From Pseudomonas peli (GTDB lineage Bacteria; Pseudomonadota; Gammaproteobacteria; Pseudomonadales; Pseudomonadaceae): DNA of 64,000 nt. Below are positions 29,468 through 37,600 of this stretch, in pieces. The position numbers and the translations under genes were made by a program. The notes beneath the pieces were generated by a model. It saw only the letters and a list, made by a program, of their open reading frames with translations. It was not told the DNA's origin and did not search any database. Numbering within the stretch: the first letter of the stretch is position 1; each line of letters opens with the position of its first letter. The stretch lies in NCBI RefSeq assembly GCF_900099645.1, contig NZ_FMTL01000002.1, forward strand, positions 622,334 through 686,333, in the 5' to 3' direction.

Positions 29468-30061
29468 TCAGATACTCCAGCGAGCGTTGATCAGCCGATC
29501 ATTCAGCACACCCGGATCAATCGGTGCCGGACGGCGGGCCAGTGCTTGCTGGAAGTGCTGTAAGGCATCATCAAAACGCTGTTCCAGTGCCGGTGCTAGC
29601 TGTGCCGCCGCGCCGTTCTCGCCGTAGGCAATCTGGCTGTCGTCAGCAAAGATGGCGTGCAGCATTTCCTGGGCTTTCAGCGCCGCCAGTACCGGCTTGA
29701 GCGCGTAGTCCACGGCGAGCATATGCGCGCTGCTGCCACCGGTAGCAATGGGCAGCACCACCTTGTGGTTCAGGGCGCGTTCGGGCAGTACATCGAGCAG
29801 GGTCTTCAGCGCGCCGGAAAACGAGGCCTTGTACACCGGTGTGGCGATAATCACGCCGTCGGCGCGCTCCACCTGCTCGATCAATTGCTGCACGGCCGGG
29901 CTGCCGAAATTGGCAAACAGCAGGTCCTCGGCATTGAAATCACGCACCTGGTAGCTGATTACTTCAACACCACGTAGCTGCAGCCAGTGTTTGGCGCGAT
30001 CAAGCAAAATATTGCTGCGTGACTTCAGGCTCGGGCTGCCGCCCAGGGATACGACAAGCAT
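29468..30061 (-). CDS. ssuE: NADPH-dependent FMN reductase SsuE
   Basis: A 197-aa flavodoxin-fold reductase that supplies FMNH2 to SsuD. The start [16 protein letters not shown] and the motif [20 protein letters not shown] are typical of SsuE/MsuE. It lies nine bases after lsfA. There is no Cys. Confidence 0.93.
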   Translation of the reverse strand: MLVVSLGGSPSLKSRSNILLDRAKHWLQLRGVEVISYQVRDFNAEDLLFANFGSPAVQQLIEQVERADGVIIATPVYKASFSGALKTLLDVLPERALNHKVVLPIATGGSSAHMLAVDYALKPVLAALKAQEMLHAIFADDSQIAYGENGAAAQLAPALEQRFDDALQHFQQALARRPAPIDPGVLNDRLINARWSI

Positions 30062-30070
30062 CTTCAGTCC

Positions 30071-30709
30071 TTAGCGGTTCGGCTGCGGGGTCAGACGCAG
30101 GTAAGGTTTGACGGCGCGGTAGCCTTTGGGGAAACGCTGCTTGATTTCGTCCTCATCCTTCAGCGACGGCACGATCACCACCTCATCACCATCCACCCAG
30201 TTGGCTGGGGTGGCGACCTTGTGGTTGTCGGTCAGTTGCAGCGAGTCGATCACCCGCAGGATCTCGTGGAAGTTGCGCCCGGTGCTGGCCGGGTAGGTGA
30301 TGATCAGGCGCACCTTTTTGTTCGGGTCGATGATGAACAGCGAACGCACGGTCAGGGTGTCGTTGGCGTTCGGGTGGATCAGGTCGTAGAGGTCGGAGAC
30401 CTTGCGATCAGCATCGGCCAGGATCGGGAAATTGACCTTGATGTTCTGCGTTTCGTTGATGTCGTCGATCCACTTCAGGTGCGAGTCCACCGGGTCAACC
30501 GACAGGGCGATGGCCTTAACGCCACGCTCGGCGAACTGCTCTTTCAGCTTGGCGGTAAAGCCCAGCTCCGTGGTGCACACCGGGGTGAAGTCAGCCGGGT
30601 GGGAGAACAGTACGCCCCAGCTATTGCCCAGCCATTCGTGGAAGCGAATGCGGCCTTCACTGGAGTCCTGTTCGAAGTCGGGGGCGATATCGCCGAGTCG
30701 GATTGTCAT
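30071..30709 (-). CDS. lsfA: 1-Cys peroxiredoxin LsfA
   Basis: A 212-aa Prx6-type peroxiredoxin with peroxidatic C45 in FTPVCTTE and no second resolving Cys near the C-terminus. The start at 30709 (MTIRLGDIAPDFEQDSS) follows AAGGAGAA; an upstream in-frame start at 30763 is unlikely. LsfA is a known sulfate-starvation protein in P. putida and leads the ssu operon here. It probably protects the cell when thiol supplies are low. Confidence 0.93.
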   Translation of the reverse strand: MTIRLGDIAPDFEQDSSEGRIRFHEWLGNSWGVLFSHPADFTPVCTTELGFTAKLKEQFAERGVKAIALSVDPVDSHLKWIDDINETQNIKVNFPILADADRKVSDLYDLIHPNANDTLTVRSLFIIDPNKKVRLIITYPASTGRNFHEILRVIDSLQLTDNHKVATPANWVDGDEVVIVPSLKDEDEIKQRFPKGYRAVKPYLRLTPQPNR

Positions 30710-30947
30710 GCGTGTTCTCCTTGGTAAAGTCCGTTGCCTGGCGCTCACTATGCTTATGAACAAAAAATAGTAAAAAGAATAAATAACGATTTATTTATAA
30801 CTTTTAGGTCTTTATGGGCGATGCCGTCACCAAAGCGGCTTCAGCAGCTCTAAAGCAGATAAATGCATAAGCAAGTAACTAACTATTCTTTCTACGAATA
30901 AAAAACCGCTTTTATAGTCGCCGCACACCTCATTCAAAGGATGCGTA
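30710..30947. promoter_or_regulatory. Divergent AT-rich promoter between lsfA-ssu and sbp
   Basis: A 238-base AT-rich gap between divergent sulfur-starvation genes. On the lsfA side, AAAAAGAATAAATAA at 30772-30786 leads into the inverted repeat AAATAA-CGAT-TTATTT (30781-30796). On the sbp side, TATTC-N7-GAATA lies at 30884-30900. Similar motifs recur upstream of the porin/ssuA-like pair and of oscA. CysB, the sulfur master regulator, is the obvious candidate binder, but that is inference. Confidence 0.5.
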
Positions 30948-31943
30948 ATGAAACGACTCTTACCTTTCTCGTTGCTGGCCGCCGGCCTGATCTTCGGCTC
31001 CAGTGCCCAGGCGACGACCCTGCTCAACGTCTCCTACGACGTAATGCGCGACTTCTACAAGGACTACAACACCGCCTTCCAGAAACACTGGCAGGCTGAG
31101 GGTGGTAAGCCGCTGGTGCTGCAGATGTCTCACGGCGGTTCGAGCAAACAGGCACGCGCAGTGATCGACGGCCTGCCCGCCGACGTGATCACCATGAACA
31201 TGGCCACCGACATTAATGCGTTGGCCGACATTGGCGGCCTGGTCCCGAAAAACTGGGCCGAACGCCTACCGAACAGCAGCGCGCCGTTTACCTCAGCTAC
31301 AGTATTTATCGTGCGCAAGGGCAACCCAAAGGGCCTGAAGGATTGGCCAGACTTGCTCAAGGATGGCGTGCAGGTGGTGGTACCCAACCCGAAGACCTCG
31401 GGTAACGGCCGCTACACCTACCTGTCCGCTTGGGGTTACGTGCTGGAAAAAGGCGGCGACGAGAAAGCCGCCAAGGAGTTTGTCGGCAAGCTGTTCAAGC
31501 AGGCACCGGTCCTCGACACCGGCGGCCGCGCCGCCACCACCACCTTTATCCAGAACCAGATCGGTGACGTGCTGGTGACCTTCGAGAACGAAGCCGAGAT
31601 GATCGCCCGCGAGTTCGGCCGTGGCAGCTTCGAAGTGGTCTACCCGAGTGTCTCCGCCGAGGCTGAGCCACCGGTTGCAGTGGTCGACAAGGTGGTCGAC
31701 AAAAAAGGTACTCGTAAGGAAGCCGAGGCCTACTTGAAGTACCTGTGGTCCGACGAAGCCCAGCGCATCGCCGCCAACAACTACCTGCGCCCACGTAACC
31801 CGGCGATCCTCGCCGAGTTCGCCGACCGCTTCCCGAAAGTCACCTTCCTCAACGTGGTGAAAACCTTCGGCGACTGGCCGGTGATTCAGAGCACCCACTT
31901 CAAGGATGGCGGTCTGTTCGACCAGATTTACACCGCGCAATAA
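30948..31943 (+). CDS. sbp: Sulfate-binding protein Sbp, first copy
   Basis: A 331-aa periplasmic sulfate-binding protein with a signal peptide ending AQA near residue 22 and the family segments [33 protein letters not shown] and NPKTSGNGRYTYL. It feeds the CysTWA transporter. It is divergent from lsfA and has its own terminator. It has no Cys but five internal Met, unlike the second copy at 43423, which has none. Confidence 0.93.
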   Translation: MKRLLPFSLLAAGLIFGSSAQATTLLNVSYDVMRDFYKDYNTAFQKHWQAEGGKPLVLQMSHGGSSKQARAVIDGLPADVITMNMATDINALADIGGLVPKNWAERLPNSSAPFTSATVFIVRKGNPKGLKDWPDLLKDGVQVVVPNPKTSGNGRYTYLSAWGYVLEKGGDEKAAKEFVGKLFKQAPVLDTGGRAATTTFIQNQIGDVLVTFENEAEMIAREFGRGSFEVVYPSVSAEAEPPVAVVDKVVDKKGTRKEAEAYLKYLWSDEAQRIAANNYLRPRNPAILAEFADRFPKVTFLNVVKTFGDWPVIQSTHFKDGGLFDQIYTAQ

Positions 31944-31957
31944 GGAGTACCTGAAAT

Positions 31958-31988
31958 AAAAAAGCCCGGCCATGTGCCGGGCTTTTTT
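31958..31988 (+). terminator. Terminator after sbp
   Basis: AAAAAAGCCCGGC and GCCGGGCTTTTTT flank a 5-base loop 15 bases after the stop codon. It is a textbook bidirectional terminator. Confidence 0.95.
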
Positions 31989-32170
31989 GTTGCTCCTGCT
32001 TTGCTGGGTGGTCACAACGCTATCGCCACCGATTCAAACCCGAGCTGGCGAGACCAATCTAGTCTCCACGCTCAGTGGGCATTTGGGCGGTTACTCAGTG
32101 GTCGATTGTTCGCCTGACACGGGCTATTGCCCAATAAGCGCTTATCCCTAGCTCTCATTTATTTTGCCCA

Positions 32171-32196
32171 TAAAAAAACCGGGCCATGTGCCCGGT
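32171..32196 (-). terminator. Terminator after the sulfonate-type ABC operon
   Basis: ACCGGGC and GCCCGGT flank a CATGT/ACATG loop. Read on the minus strand the stem is followed by TTTTTTT. It lies 25 bases past the end of the ATPase gene, which is on the same strand. Confidence 0.92.
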
Positions 32197-32220
32197 AAAG
32201 ATTCCACCTGAGGAATTCGT

Positions 32221-32952
32221 TTAGATCGCGTGGGATTGGTACAGCTCAGTCAGGGCCTCGCCACGCAGGTAGGCCAGTTCGGCCGAGCGGCGGTCCCGTG
32301 GTCGCGCCAGCGGCACCGCCAGTTCGCGTTGCAGGCGGCTGGGTGTGCCGCCGAGGATCAGTACGCGGTCGCTCAGGTAGAACGCCTCGTCCAGATCGTG
32401 AGTAACCAGCAGTACGGCGATTTCATAGCGTTCGGCCAGCTCGCTAAGCAGGTCCTGCAGTTTCATGCGGGTAAAGGCGTCCACTGCGCTGAACGGCTCG
32501 TCGAGCAGCAGCACATGGGGCTTGCCATACAGCCCGCGGGCAATCGCCGCGCGTTGCGCCTGGCCGCCGGAAAGCTTCTTGGGCAGGGCATCGGCATGCC
32601 CGCTGAGGCCGACATCGCGCAGCAGTTGCTGCACCCATTTTTCATCGGCAATCCAGCCATCGGCGAAGCTGACGTTCTGCGCGACATTCAGCCAGGGCAT
32701 CAGCCGCGGCTCCTGAAAGACCACTCCGATGCCGGTGCCACGACCGAACTGCAGCAGCGGGTTGAATTCCAGCGCGCCACTGAAGTCCTGATCGAGCCCG
32801 GCGGCGATGCGCAGCAGGGTGCTTTTGCCGCAACCACTGGGGCCGAGCAGGCTGACGATCTCGCCAGGCGCCAGGCTCAGGCTGACATCGTCGAGCACGC
32901 GCAGACCGTCGTAGGCTTTATGAATATTCTGCAGTTGCAGGAGTGCGCTCAT
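32221..32952 (-). CDS. ABC transporter ATPase, sulfonate/sulfate-ester type
   Basis: A 243-aa ABC ATPase of the SsuB/TauB/AtsC group, with [13 protein letters not shown], signature KLSGGQAQR and [12 protein letters not shown]. It is the last gene of a binding protein-permease-ATPase operon, two bases after the permease. It resembles AtsC of the P. putida sulfate-ester system, but no sulfatase or AtsK-type dioxygenase is nearby, so I leave the substrate open among sulfonates, taurine and alkyl sulfates. Confidence 0.88.
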   Translation of the reverse strand: MSALLQLQNIHKAYDGLRVLDDVSLSLAPGEIVSLLGPSGCGKSTLLRIAAGLDQDFSGALEFNPLLQFGRGTGIGVVFQEPRLMPWLNVAQNVSFADGWIADEKWVQQLLRDVGLSGHADALPKKLSGGQAQRAAIARGLYGKPHVLLLDEPFSAVDAFTRMKLQDLLSELAERYEIAVLLVTHDLDEAFYLSDRVLILGGTPSRLQRELAVPLARPRDRRSAELAYLRGEALTELYQSHAI

Positions 32953-32954
32953 GT

Positions 32955-33779
32955 TCAGTTCTCCCCACCCTGATAGCTGTCGCGCCAGCTCAGGGCGCGG
33001 GTTTCCCAGTATTTGAGTAGGCTGTCGCTAAGCTTGCCGAGCACTGCCAGTAAGAGGATGGCGGCAATCACCAGGTCCGGCCGTGAGGTTTCCCGACCAT
33101 CACTGAGCAAGTAGCCAAGGCCACGCGTGGCGGCAATCAGCTCGGCCGCCACGAGAAACATCCAGCTCAGGCTCAACGCCCCACGCAGCCCAGTAAACAG
33201 GTTGGGCAGGGCGGCCGGCAGAAGAATCCGCCGCACCAGGGCGAAGCGGCTGAGCTGATACAGCTGGCCGACTTCGACCAGCTTGCGGTCGATATTGCGT
33301 ATCCCGGCCAGCAGTGCCAGGTACACCGGAAAGAATGCGCCCAGGGCAATTAGCACCACCTTGGGTGTTTCATCAATCCCCAGCCAGAGCAACAGCAAGG
33401 GAACCCAGGCCAGGCTGGGAATCGCCCGTAAGGCTTGAAAGGTCGGTTCCAGGTAGGCCTCGGCGCGGCGGCTAAGGCCGACCCAGGTGCCGATCACGAT
33501 GGCTAGGCCAGCGCCGATCAGAAAACCGCCAGCCACCCGCAGTAGGCTGGCATTGATATGCCGCAGCAACTCACCACTGACCGCCAGGTGGAACAGGGTT
33601 TGCGCCACTTGAGTCGGCGCAGGCATCTGGTGCGCCGGCAGAATGCCGGAACGCACCAGGGTCTCAAGCCCCAGCAGCAGTGCCAGGGGTACCGCCCAAC
33701 CACGCAGGTTGGCCAGTGATGGACGCAGGCTGGGTAAGCGTTCGGCCCAACGGCTAAGCCTGAGGTTGAGGGCGCTCAT
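32955..33779 (-). CDS. ABC transporter permease, sulfonate/sulfate-ester type
   Basis: A 274-aa membrane permease with about six helices and the loop EVGQLYQLSRFALVRRILLPAALPNLFTG. It belongs to the SsuC/TauC/AtsB group and starts three bases after the binding-protein gene. Confidence 0.88.
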   Translation of the reverse strand: MSALNLRLSRWAERLPSLRPSLANLRGWAVPLALLLGLETLVRSGILPAHQMPAPTQVAQTLFHLAVSGELLRHINASLLRVAGGFLIGAGLAIVIGTWVGLSRRAEAYLEPTFQALRAIPSLAWVPLLLLWLGIDETPKVVLIALGAFFPVYLALLAGIRNIDRKLVEVGQLYQLSRFALVRRILLPAALPNLFTGLRGALSLSWMFLVAAELIAATRGLGYLLSDGRETSRPDLVIAAILLLAVLGKLSDSLLKYWETRALSWRDSYQGGEN

Positions 33780-33782
33780 GGT

Positions 33783-34775
33783 TTACTGGCTCGCCTTGGC
33801 GACGGACTGCTTGATCACACTGGCAGCCAGTTGCGGGCTGATCAGTTGATCCACCACCTTGGCCACGTCAGTGCCCGGGCGAACCAGTTGCTCATCCAGC
33901 AGAATCGGCGCGGCAGCTTTCAGCGCGGCGATATGCTCGGCGCCGGGCTGCGAGTTGCTGAAGTCGGTACGCGACAGTTGCAGTTTGGCGACTTCCAGCG
34001 GCAGTTTGGCTTCGTCGGCGAGCAGCTGTGCCAACGCATCCGGGTTGGCAATCGCCCACTCGCGGGCCTGTTCGTAGGCGCCGATCACCTGCTTGATCAG
34101 CTCAGGCTGAGTGGCGGCGAATTTCTCGGTGACGCTGAGCACGCCGTAGCTGTTGAAATCGAGGTTGCGGTACAGCTGGCGCGAACCGGCCTGCAGTTGG
34201 CTGGAGGCCATCAGCGGGTCAAGGCCGGCCCAGGCGTCGACATCGCCACGTTCAAGTGCCGTGCGGCCATCGGGGTGCTGCAGGTGGACGATTTCCACGG
34301 CGTTCTTGTCCAGCCCGGCTTTCTGCAGGCTTTGCAGCAGGAACAGGAACGGATCGGTGCCTTTGGTGGCGGCGATTTTCTTGCCTTTAAGGTCAGCCAG
34401 GCTGTCGATCGACGAATCCTTGGGCACCACCAGGGCGGTCCATTCCGGACGGCTGGCCACGTAGACGGTGTTGATCGGGCTGCCGTTGGCGCGGCTGAGT
34501 ACGGCGGCCAGGCCGGCAGTGGAGGCAAAGTCGGTGCTACCACCATTGAGGTATTCCAGCGAGCGGTTGCTGCCCTGGCTGAATACCCATTTGACGCTGA
34601 TGCCTTGCGGCGCAAGAGCTTTTTCCAGCAGCCCTTGTTGCTTGAGCACCAGGCTGGTGGGGGCGTAGTAGGCGTAGTCCAGACGGACTTCTTTTGGTGT
34701 TTCGGCATAGGCGCCGGCAGGCAGAATCGCCACAAACAGGGCGGTCAGCCCCCGACGCAGATTGAATAGACTCAT
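33783..34775 (-). CDS. ABC transporter substrate-binding protein, sulfonate/sulfate-ester type
   Basis: A 330-aa periplasmic binding protein with a signal peptide ending AYAE (22-25). It resembles SsuA in outline (YYAPTSLVLKQQGLLEKAL, LKGKKIAATKGTDPFLFLLQSL, GDVDAWAGLDP) but is distant, so its ligand probably differs. It has no Cys and one internal Met. It follows the porin gene by 131 bases and may share its promoter. Confidence 0.88.
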   Translation of the reverse strand: MSLFNLRRGLTALFVAILPAGAYAETPKEVRLDYAYYAPTSLVLKQQGLLEKALAPQGISVKWVFSQGSNRSLEYLNGGSTDFASTAGLAAVLSRANGSPINTVYVASRPEWTALVVPKDSSIDSLADLKGKKIAATKGTDPFLFLLQSLQKAGLDKNAVEIVHLQHPDGRTALERGDVDAWAGLDPLMASSQLQAGSRQLYRNLDFNSYGVLSVTEKFAATQPELIKQVIGAYEQAREWAIANPDALAQLLADEAKLPLEVAKLQLSRTDFSNSQPGAEHIAALKAAAPILLDEQLVRPGTDVAKVVDQLISPQLAASVIKQSVAKASQ

Positions 34776-34906
34776 GGTCGTTTCCTCTGGTTAGGGTTGT
34801 CGCCTGTCGACCCGTGGACGGGCACTTCAGGTCAAAGTTATTGCGGGGTTGAAACCGGCCTGTGGTCAGGCCGGTACACATTGGGGTTTGTTGTTGCAGG
34901 GTGGCC

Positions 34907-36238
34907 TTAGAGCAGCGGCAGGCTGTAGCTGACGATCAGGCGGTTCTCATCCTGATCTGCAGCACTTGTGTTGCCACGGAAGGTGGCGTTACGCCAGGAC
35001 AGACCCAGGCCTTTCAGTGCGCCTTCCTGCAAGGTGTAATCCACGCGGAAGTCGCGCTCCCATTCCTTGCGGTCGCTGTCGGCGGCGTCAATGTTGCTGC
35101 CCGACAGGTAGGTCACGGTGGCTTTCAGGCCGGGAATGCCGGCGCTGGCAAAGTCATAACCGTATTCGGCCAGCCAGGTGCGCTCACCGGCGCTGGCGAA
35201 CTTGCCGATCTGCCGGTCAGTGATCAGGTACGCGGTGGCACCGTCGCCCTGGCTGACAAACGGGAAGGCGCTGTTGCCGGAAACTTGCTGGTAACCGGCG
35301 CTGAGGGCGTGGCCGCTCAGGCTGTAAGTGAACAGGGCGCTCCAGGTGTTGTTATCCACTTCACCGTTTTTGCTGTCGCCTGCACGCCAGAAACCACTGC
35401 TTTTGTAGCCTTCGGTGCGGCCAGCCAGGCTGCCGTTCTTGCCGTCTGAGCCGCTGTTGAAATAGCGCAGGTCAGTTTTCAGCGCGCCGACCGGCAAAGC
35501 CAGATTGTGGGTCAGGCCGAGGAAGTGCTGTTTGTAGAAGTCTTCCAGGTTGCCGTAGTAGTACTGAGCGGTGAGGTCCTTGGTGATCTTGTAATCGCCA
35601 CCGGCGTAGATGAATTCATTGGAGTCGGCAGCTTTGCCCTGGAAGCTGGCCGCGCCACCAATGCGCAGGGCGATATCGTCAGTGGAGCTGCGGGTCTTGG
35701 TGCTTTCCAACTGGCCGGCAGTGAGGGTCAGGCCGTCGATCTCGGCGGAGGTGACTTGTGCGCCCTCAAAGGTTTGCGGCAGCAGACGGCCATCGTTGAA
35801 GTTGATCACCGGCAGCTTGGGCTGCAGGGTGCCGATGCGCAGTTCGGTCTTGGATAAGCGCGCTTTGGCGGTGACACCGGCCTTGCCGTAGTTGTCCACC
35901 GCACTGCCGTCGCTTTCCAGGGGGAATAACGCGCCAGGGGCGCGGCTACGTGGCGTGCTGCTATCGCCGCCGGAGTCGAGCTTGATACCCACCAGACCGA
36001 TGGCGTCCAGGCCAAAACCTACGGTGCCTTCGGTGTAGCCGGACTGGTAGTTAAAGATAAACCCCTGGCCCCATTCACTGGCTTCGTTGTTGCTGTTGGC
36101 GGTGTTTTTATCATCGCGGTCGAAATAGAAATTACGCAGGCCGAGGGTGGCTTTGCTGTCTTCGATAAAGCCGGCGGCGGTGGCCTGGTTGGCGAGGGCG
36201 GCGAGGGTAACGGCCAGGGCCAGTGTGGACTTGTTCAT
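34907..36238 (-). CDS. OprD-family outer-membrane porin
   Basis: A 443-aa beta-barrel porin of the OprD group, with a signal peptide ending ATAA near 21-24, then GFIEDSKATLGLRNFYFDRD, and the C-terminal SLPLL expected of an outer-membrane barrel. The start at 36238 (MNKSTLALAV) is preferred to an upstream in-frame start. It heads the sulfonate-type ABC operon, so it probably passes the same organosulfur substrate. Apart from the initiator there is no Met and no Cys in the whole chain. Confidence 0.9.
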   Translation of the reverse strand: MNKSTLALAVTLAALANQATAAGFIEDSKATLGLRNFYFDRDDKNTANSNNEASEWGQGFIFNYQSGYTEGTVGFGLDAIGLVGIKLDSGGDSSTPRSRAPGALFPLESDGSAVDNYGKAGVTAKARLSKTELRIGTLQPKLPVINFNDGRLLPQTFEGAQVTSAEIDGLTLTAGQLESTKTRSSTDDIALRIGGAASFQGKAADSNEFIYAGGDYKITKDLTAQYYYGNLEDFYKQHFLGLTHNLALPVGALKTDLRYFNSGSDGKNGSLAGRTEGYKSSGFWRAGDSKNGEVDNNTWSALFTYSLSGHALSAGYQQVSGNSAFPFVSQGDGATAYLITDRQIGKFASAGERTWLAEYGYDFASAGIPGLKATVTYLSGSNIDAADSDRKEWERDFRVDYTLQEGALKGLGLSWRNATFRGNTSAADQDENRLIVSYSLPLL

Positions 36239-36629
36239 GCTCGATGCTCCAAATGCAGGTCTGTGCGGAATGTGTTTGGCACTGCAGAAGGGGCTCGAGC
36301 GGACGGTGTGCGTTGCACCTGTCTCAGCGAAATAGCAAAGAGCCCCTTGATGTTTCATGGGCCCGATGCGGTGGTCCGCTGTCGGCTTGGGCGCACTGTA
36401 GGGATTATTCGTAATCCCTAAAAAGAATTTATTTTCACTTTTTAGTAACTAAAAAGAATAAGCGATGCTTAGTCGCGAACCCCATAAGCTAATGCTTAAA
36501 AATTATTTGCGAAGACTTTTTTAGATCATTTAGCTTGTCTCTACCGGATCACCGGACTTCCTGTTCACCCCTGAAGTTTGTCGTGATCCGGCTTATCAGA
36601 AGGCCGGCACGTCCTTGACGAGGTCTGCC
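36239..36629. promoter_or_regulatory. Divergent AT-rich promoter of the porin and ssuA-like genes
   Basis: A 391-base gap. GGGATTA-TTCG-TAATCCC is a perfect inverted repeat at 36401-36418. CTAAAAAG occurs at 36418-36425 and 36449-36456, with its inverse CTTTTTAG between them at 36438-36445. The right-hand copy continues as AATAAG, the same AAAAAGAATAA core seen before lsfA and oscA. A long hairpin at 36544-36591 precedes the ssuA-like start. No gene is visible in the gap. Confidence 0.5.
36544..36591 (+). promoter_or_regulatory. Leader hairpin upstream of the ssuA-like gene
   Basis: CCGGATCAC pairs perfectly with GTGATCCGG across 30 bases, with an inner ACTTC/GAAGT pair. It ends 38 bases before the start codon, so it would sit in the 5' leader. 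It could be an RNA control element or a protein-binding site. It matches no riboswitch I know. Confidence 0.4.
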
Positions 36630-37598
36630 ATGCCTAGCCGCTCCCTATTCAACCGTCGTCCCTTGCTGAGCGTGGGCTTGTCCCTAAGCCTGGCACTGGC
36701 CAGCGTGCTGCCCGCCGATGCCGCCACGCAACTGCGCATTGGTTACCAGAAGTCTTCGACCCTGATCAGCTTATTGAAAAGCAATGGGGATCTTGAGAAG
36801 GCCCTGGCCAAGCAGGATGTCAGTATCAGCTGGCATGAGTTCCCCAACGGCCAACCGCTATTAGAGGCGCTGAATGTCGGCAATATCGATGTATCTGCCG
36901 ATGTCGCCGATACCGTGCCGGTATTTGCCCAGGCTGCCGGTGCGCAGCTGACCTATTTTGCTCAGGAGGCGCCGTCGCCGTCGGCTCAGGCGATTATCGT
37001 GCGTGATGATTCGCCGCTGCGCAGCGTGGGGCAACTCAAAGGTAAGAAAGTCGCGGTCACCAAGGCGGCTGGCAGCCATTACCTGTTGCTCGCAGCCTTG
37101 GCCAAAGCCGGCCTTAAATTCAGCGACATTGAGCCGGCCTACCTAACTCCGGCTGACGGCCGCGCCGCATTTGAAAACCGTAAGGTCGATGCCTGGGTCA
37201 CCTGGGAACCCTTTCTCAGCGGTGCCCAGCAGCAGTTGCCGACCCGTACCTTGGCCGATGGCAAGCAATTGGCCGATTACCAGCGCTATTACCTGACCAG
37301 TACCGCGTTTGCCAAAAACAATCCGCAGGTGCTGGCGGTGGTCTTCGACGAGCTGGTGAAGACCGGTGATTGGCTGCGCGCCAACCCGCGCGCTGCGGCG
37401 CAAGTGCTTAGCCCGCTGTGGGGCGGTCTGGACCCAGCCATCGTCGAACAGGCCAATGCTCGGCGTAGCTATCAGGTGCGTTTGGTGCAGCCGCAGAGCC
37501 TCAAGGAGCAGCAGAAAATTGCTGACGCCTTTGTCGCCGAAGGCTTGCTGCCCAAAGCGGTGAACGCCCTCGATGTGACTATCTGGAAGGCGCAATAA
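36630..37598 (+). CDS. SsuA-like sulfonate-binding protein, second copy
   Basis: A 322-aa periplasmic binding protein very like SsuA at its start (TQLRIGYQKSSTLISLLKSNGDLEK) and in VDAWVTWEPFLSG. I chose the ATG at 36630 because CGAGG stands nine bases before it. The signal peptide ends ADAA near 29-32. It has no Cys and no Met beyond the initiator. It is two bases from the flavoprotein gene downstream, so the pair is an operon: uptake plus probable oxidative release of sulfur. No permease is adjacent; it may dock with SsuBC. Confidence 0.9.
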   Translation: MPSRSLFNRRPLLSVGLSLSLALASVLPADAATQLRIGYQKSSTLISLLKSNGDLEKALAKQDVSISWHEFPNGQPLLEALNVGNIDVSADVADTVPVFAQAAGAQLTYFAQEAPSPSAQAIIVRDDSPLRSVGQLKGKKVAVTKAAGSHYLLLAALAKAGLKFSDIEPAYLTPADGRAAFENRKVDAWVTWEPFLSGAQQQLPTRTLADGKQLADYQRYYLTSTAFAKNNPQVLAVVFDELVKTGDWLRANPRAAAQVLSPLWGGLDPAIVEQANARRSYQVRLVQPQSLKEQQKIADAFVAEGLLPKAVNALDVTIWKAQ

Positions 37599-37600
37599 CC

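Noticed and set aside
28400..29563. 387-codon open frame on the plus strand opposite ssuA
   Set aside because: It is a shadow of ssuA; the minus-strand protein is a clear family member.
31992..32170. Small RNA or gene between the two terminators downstream of sbp
   Set aside because: I looked for a promoter, a start with ribosome binding site and a stable fold; none was convincing.
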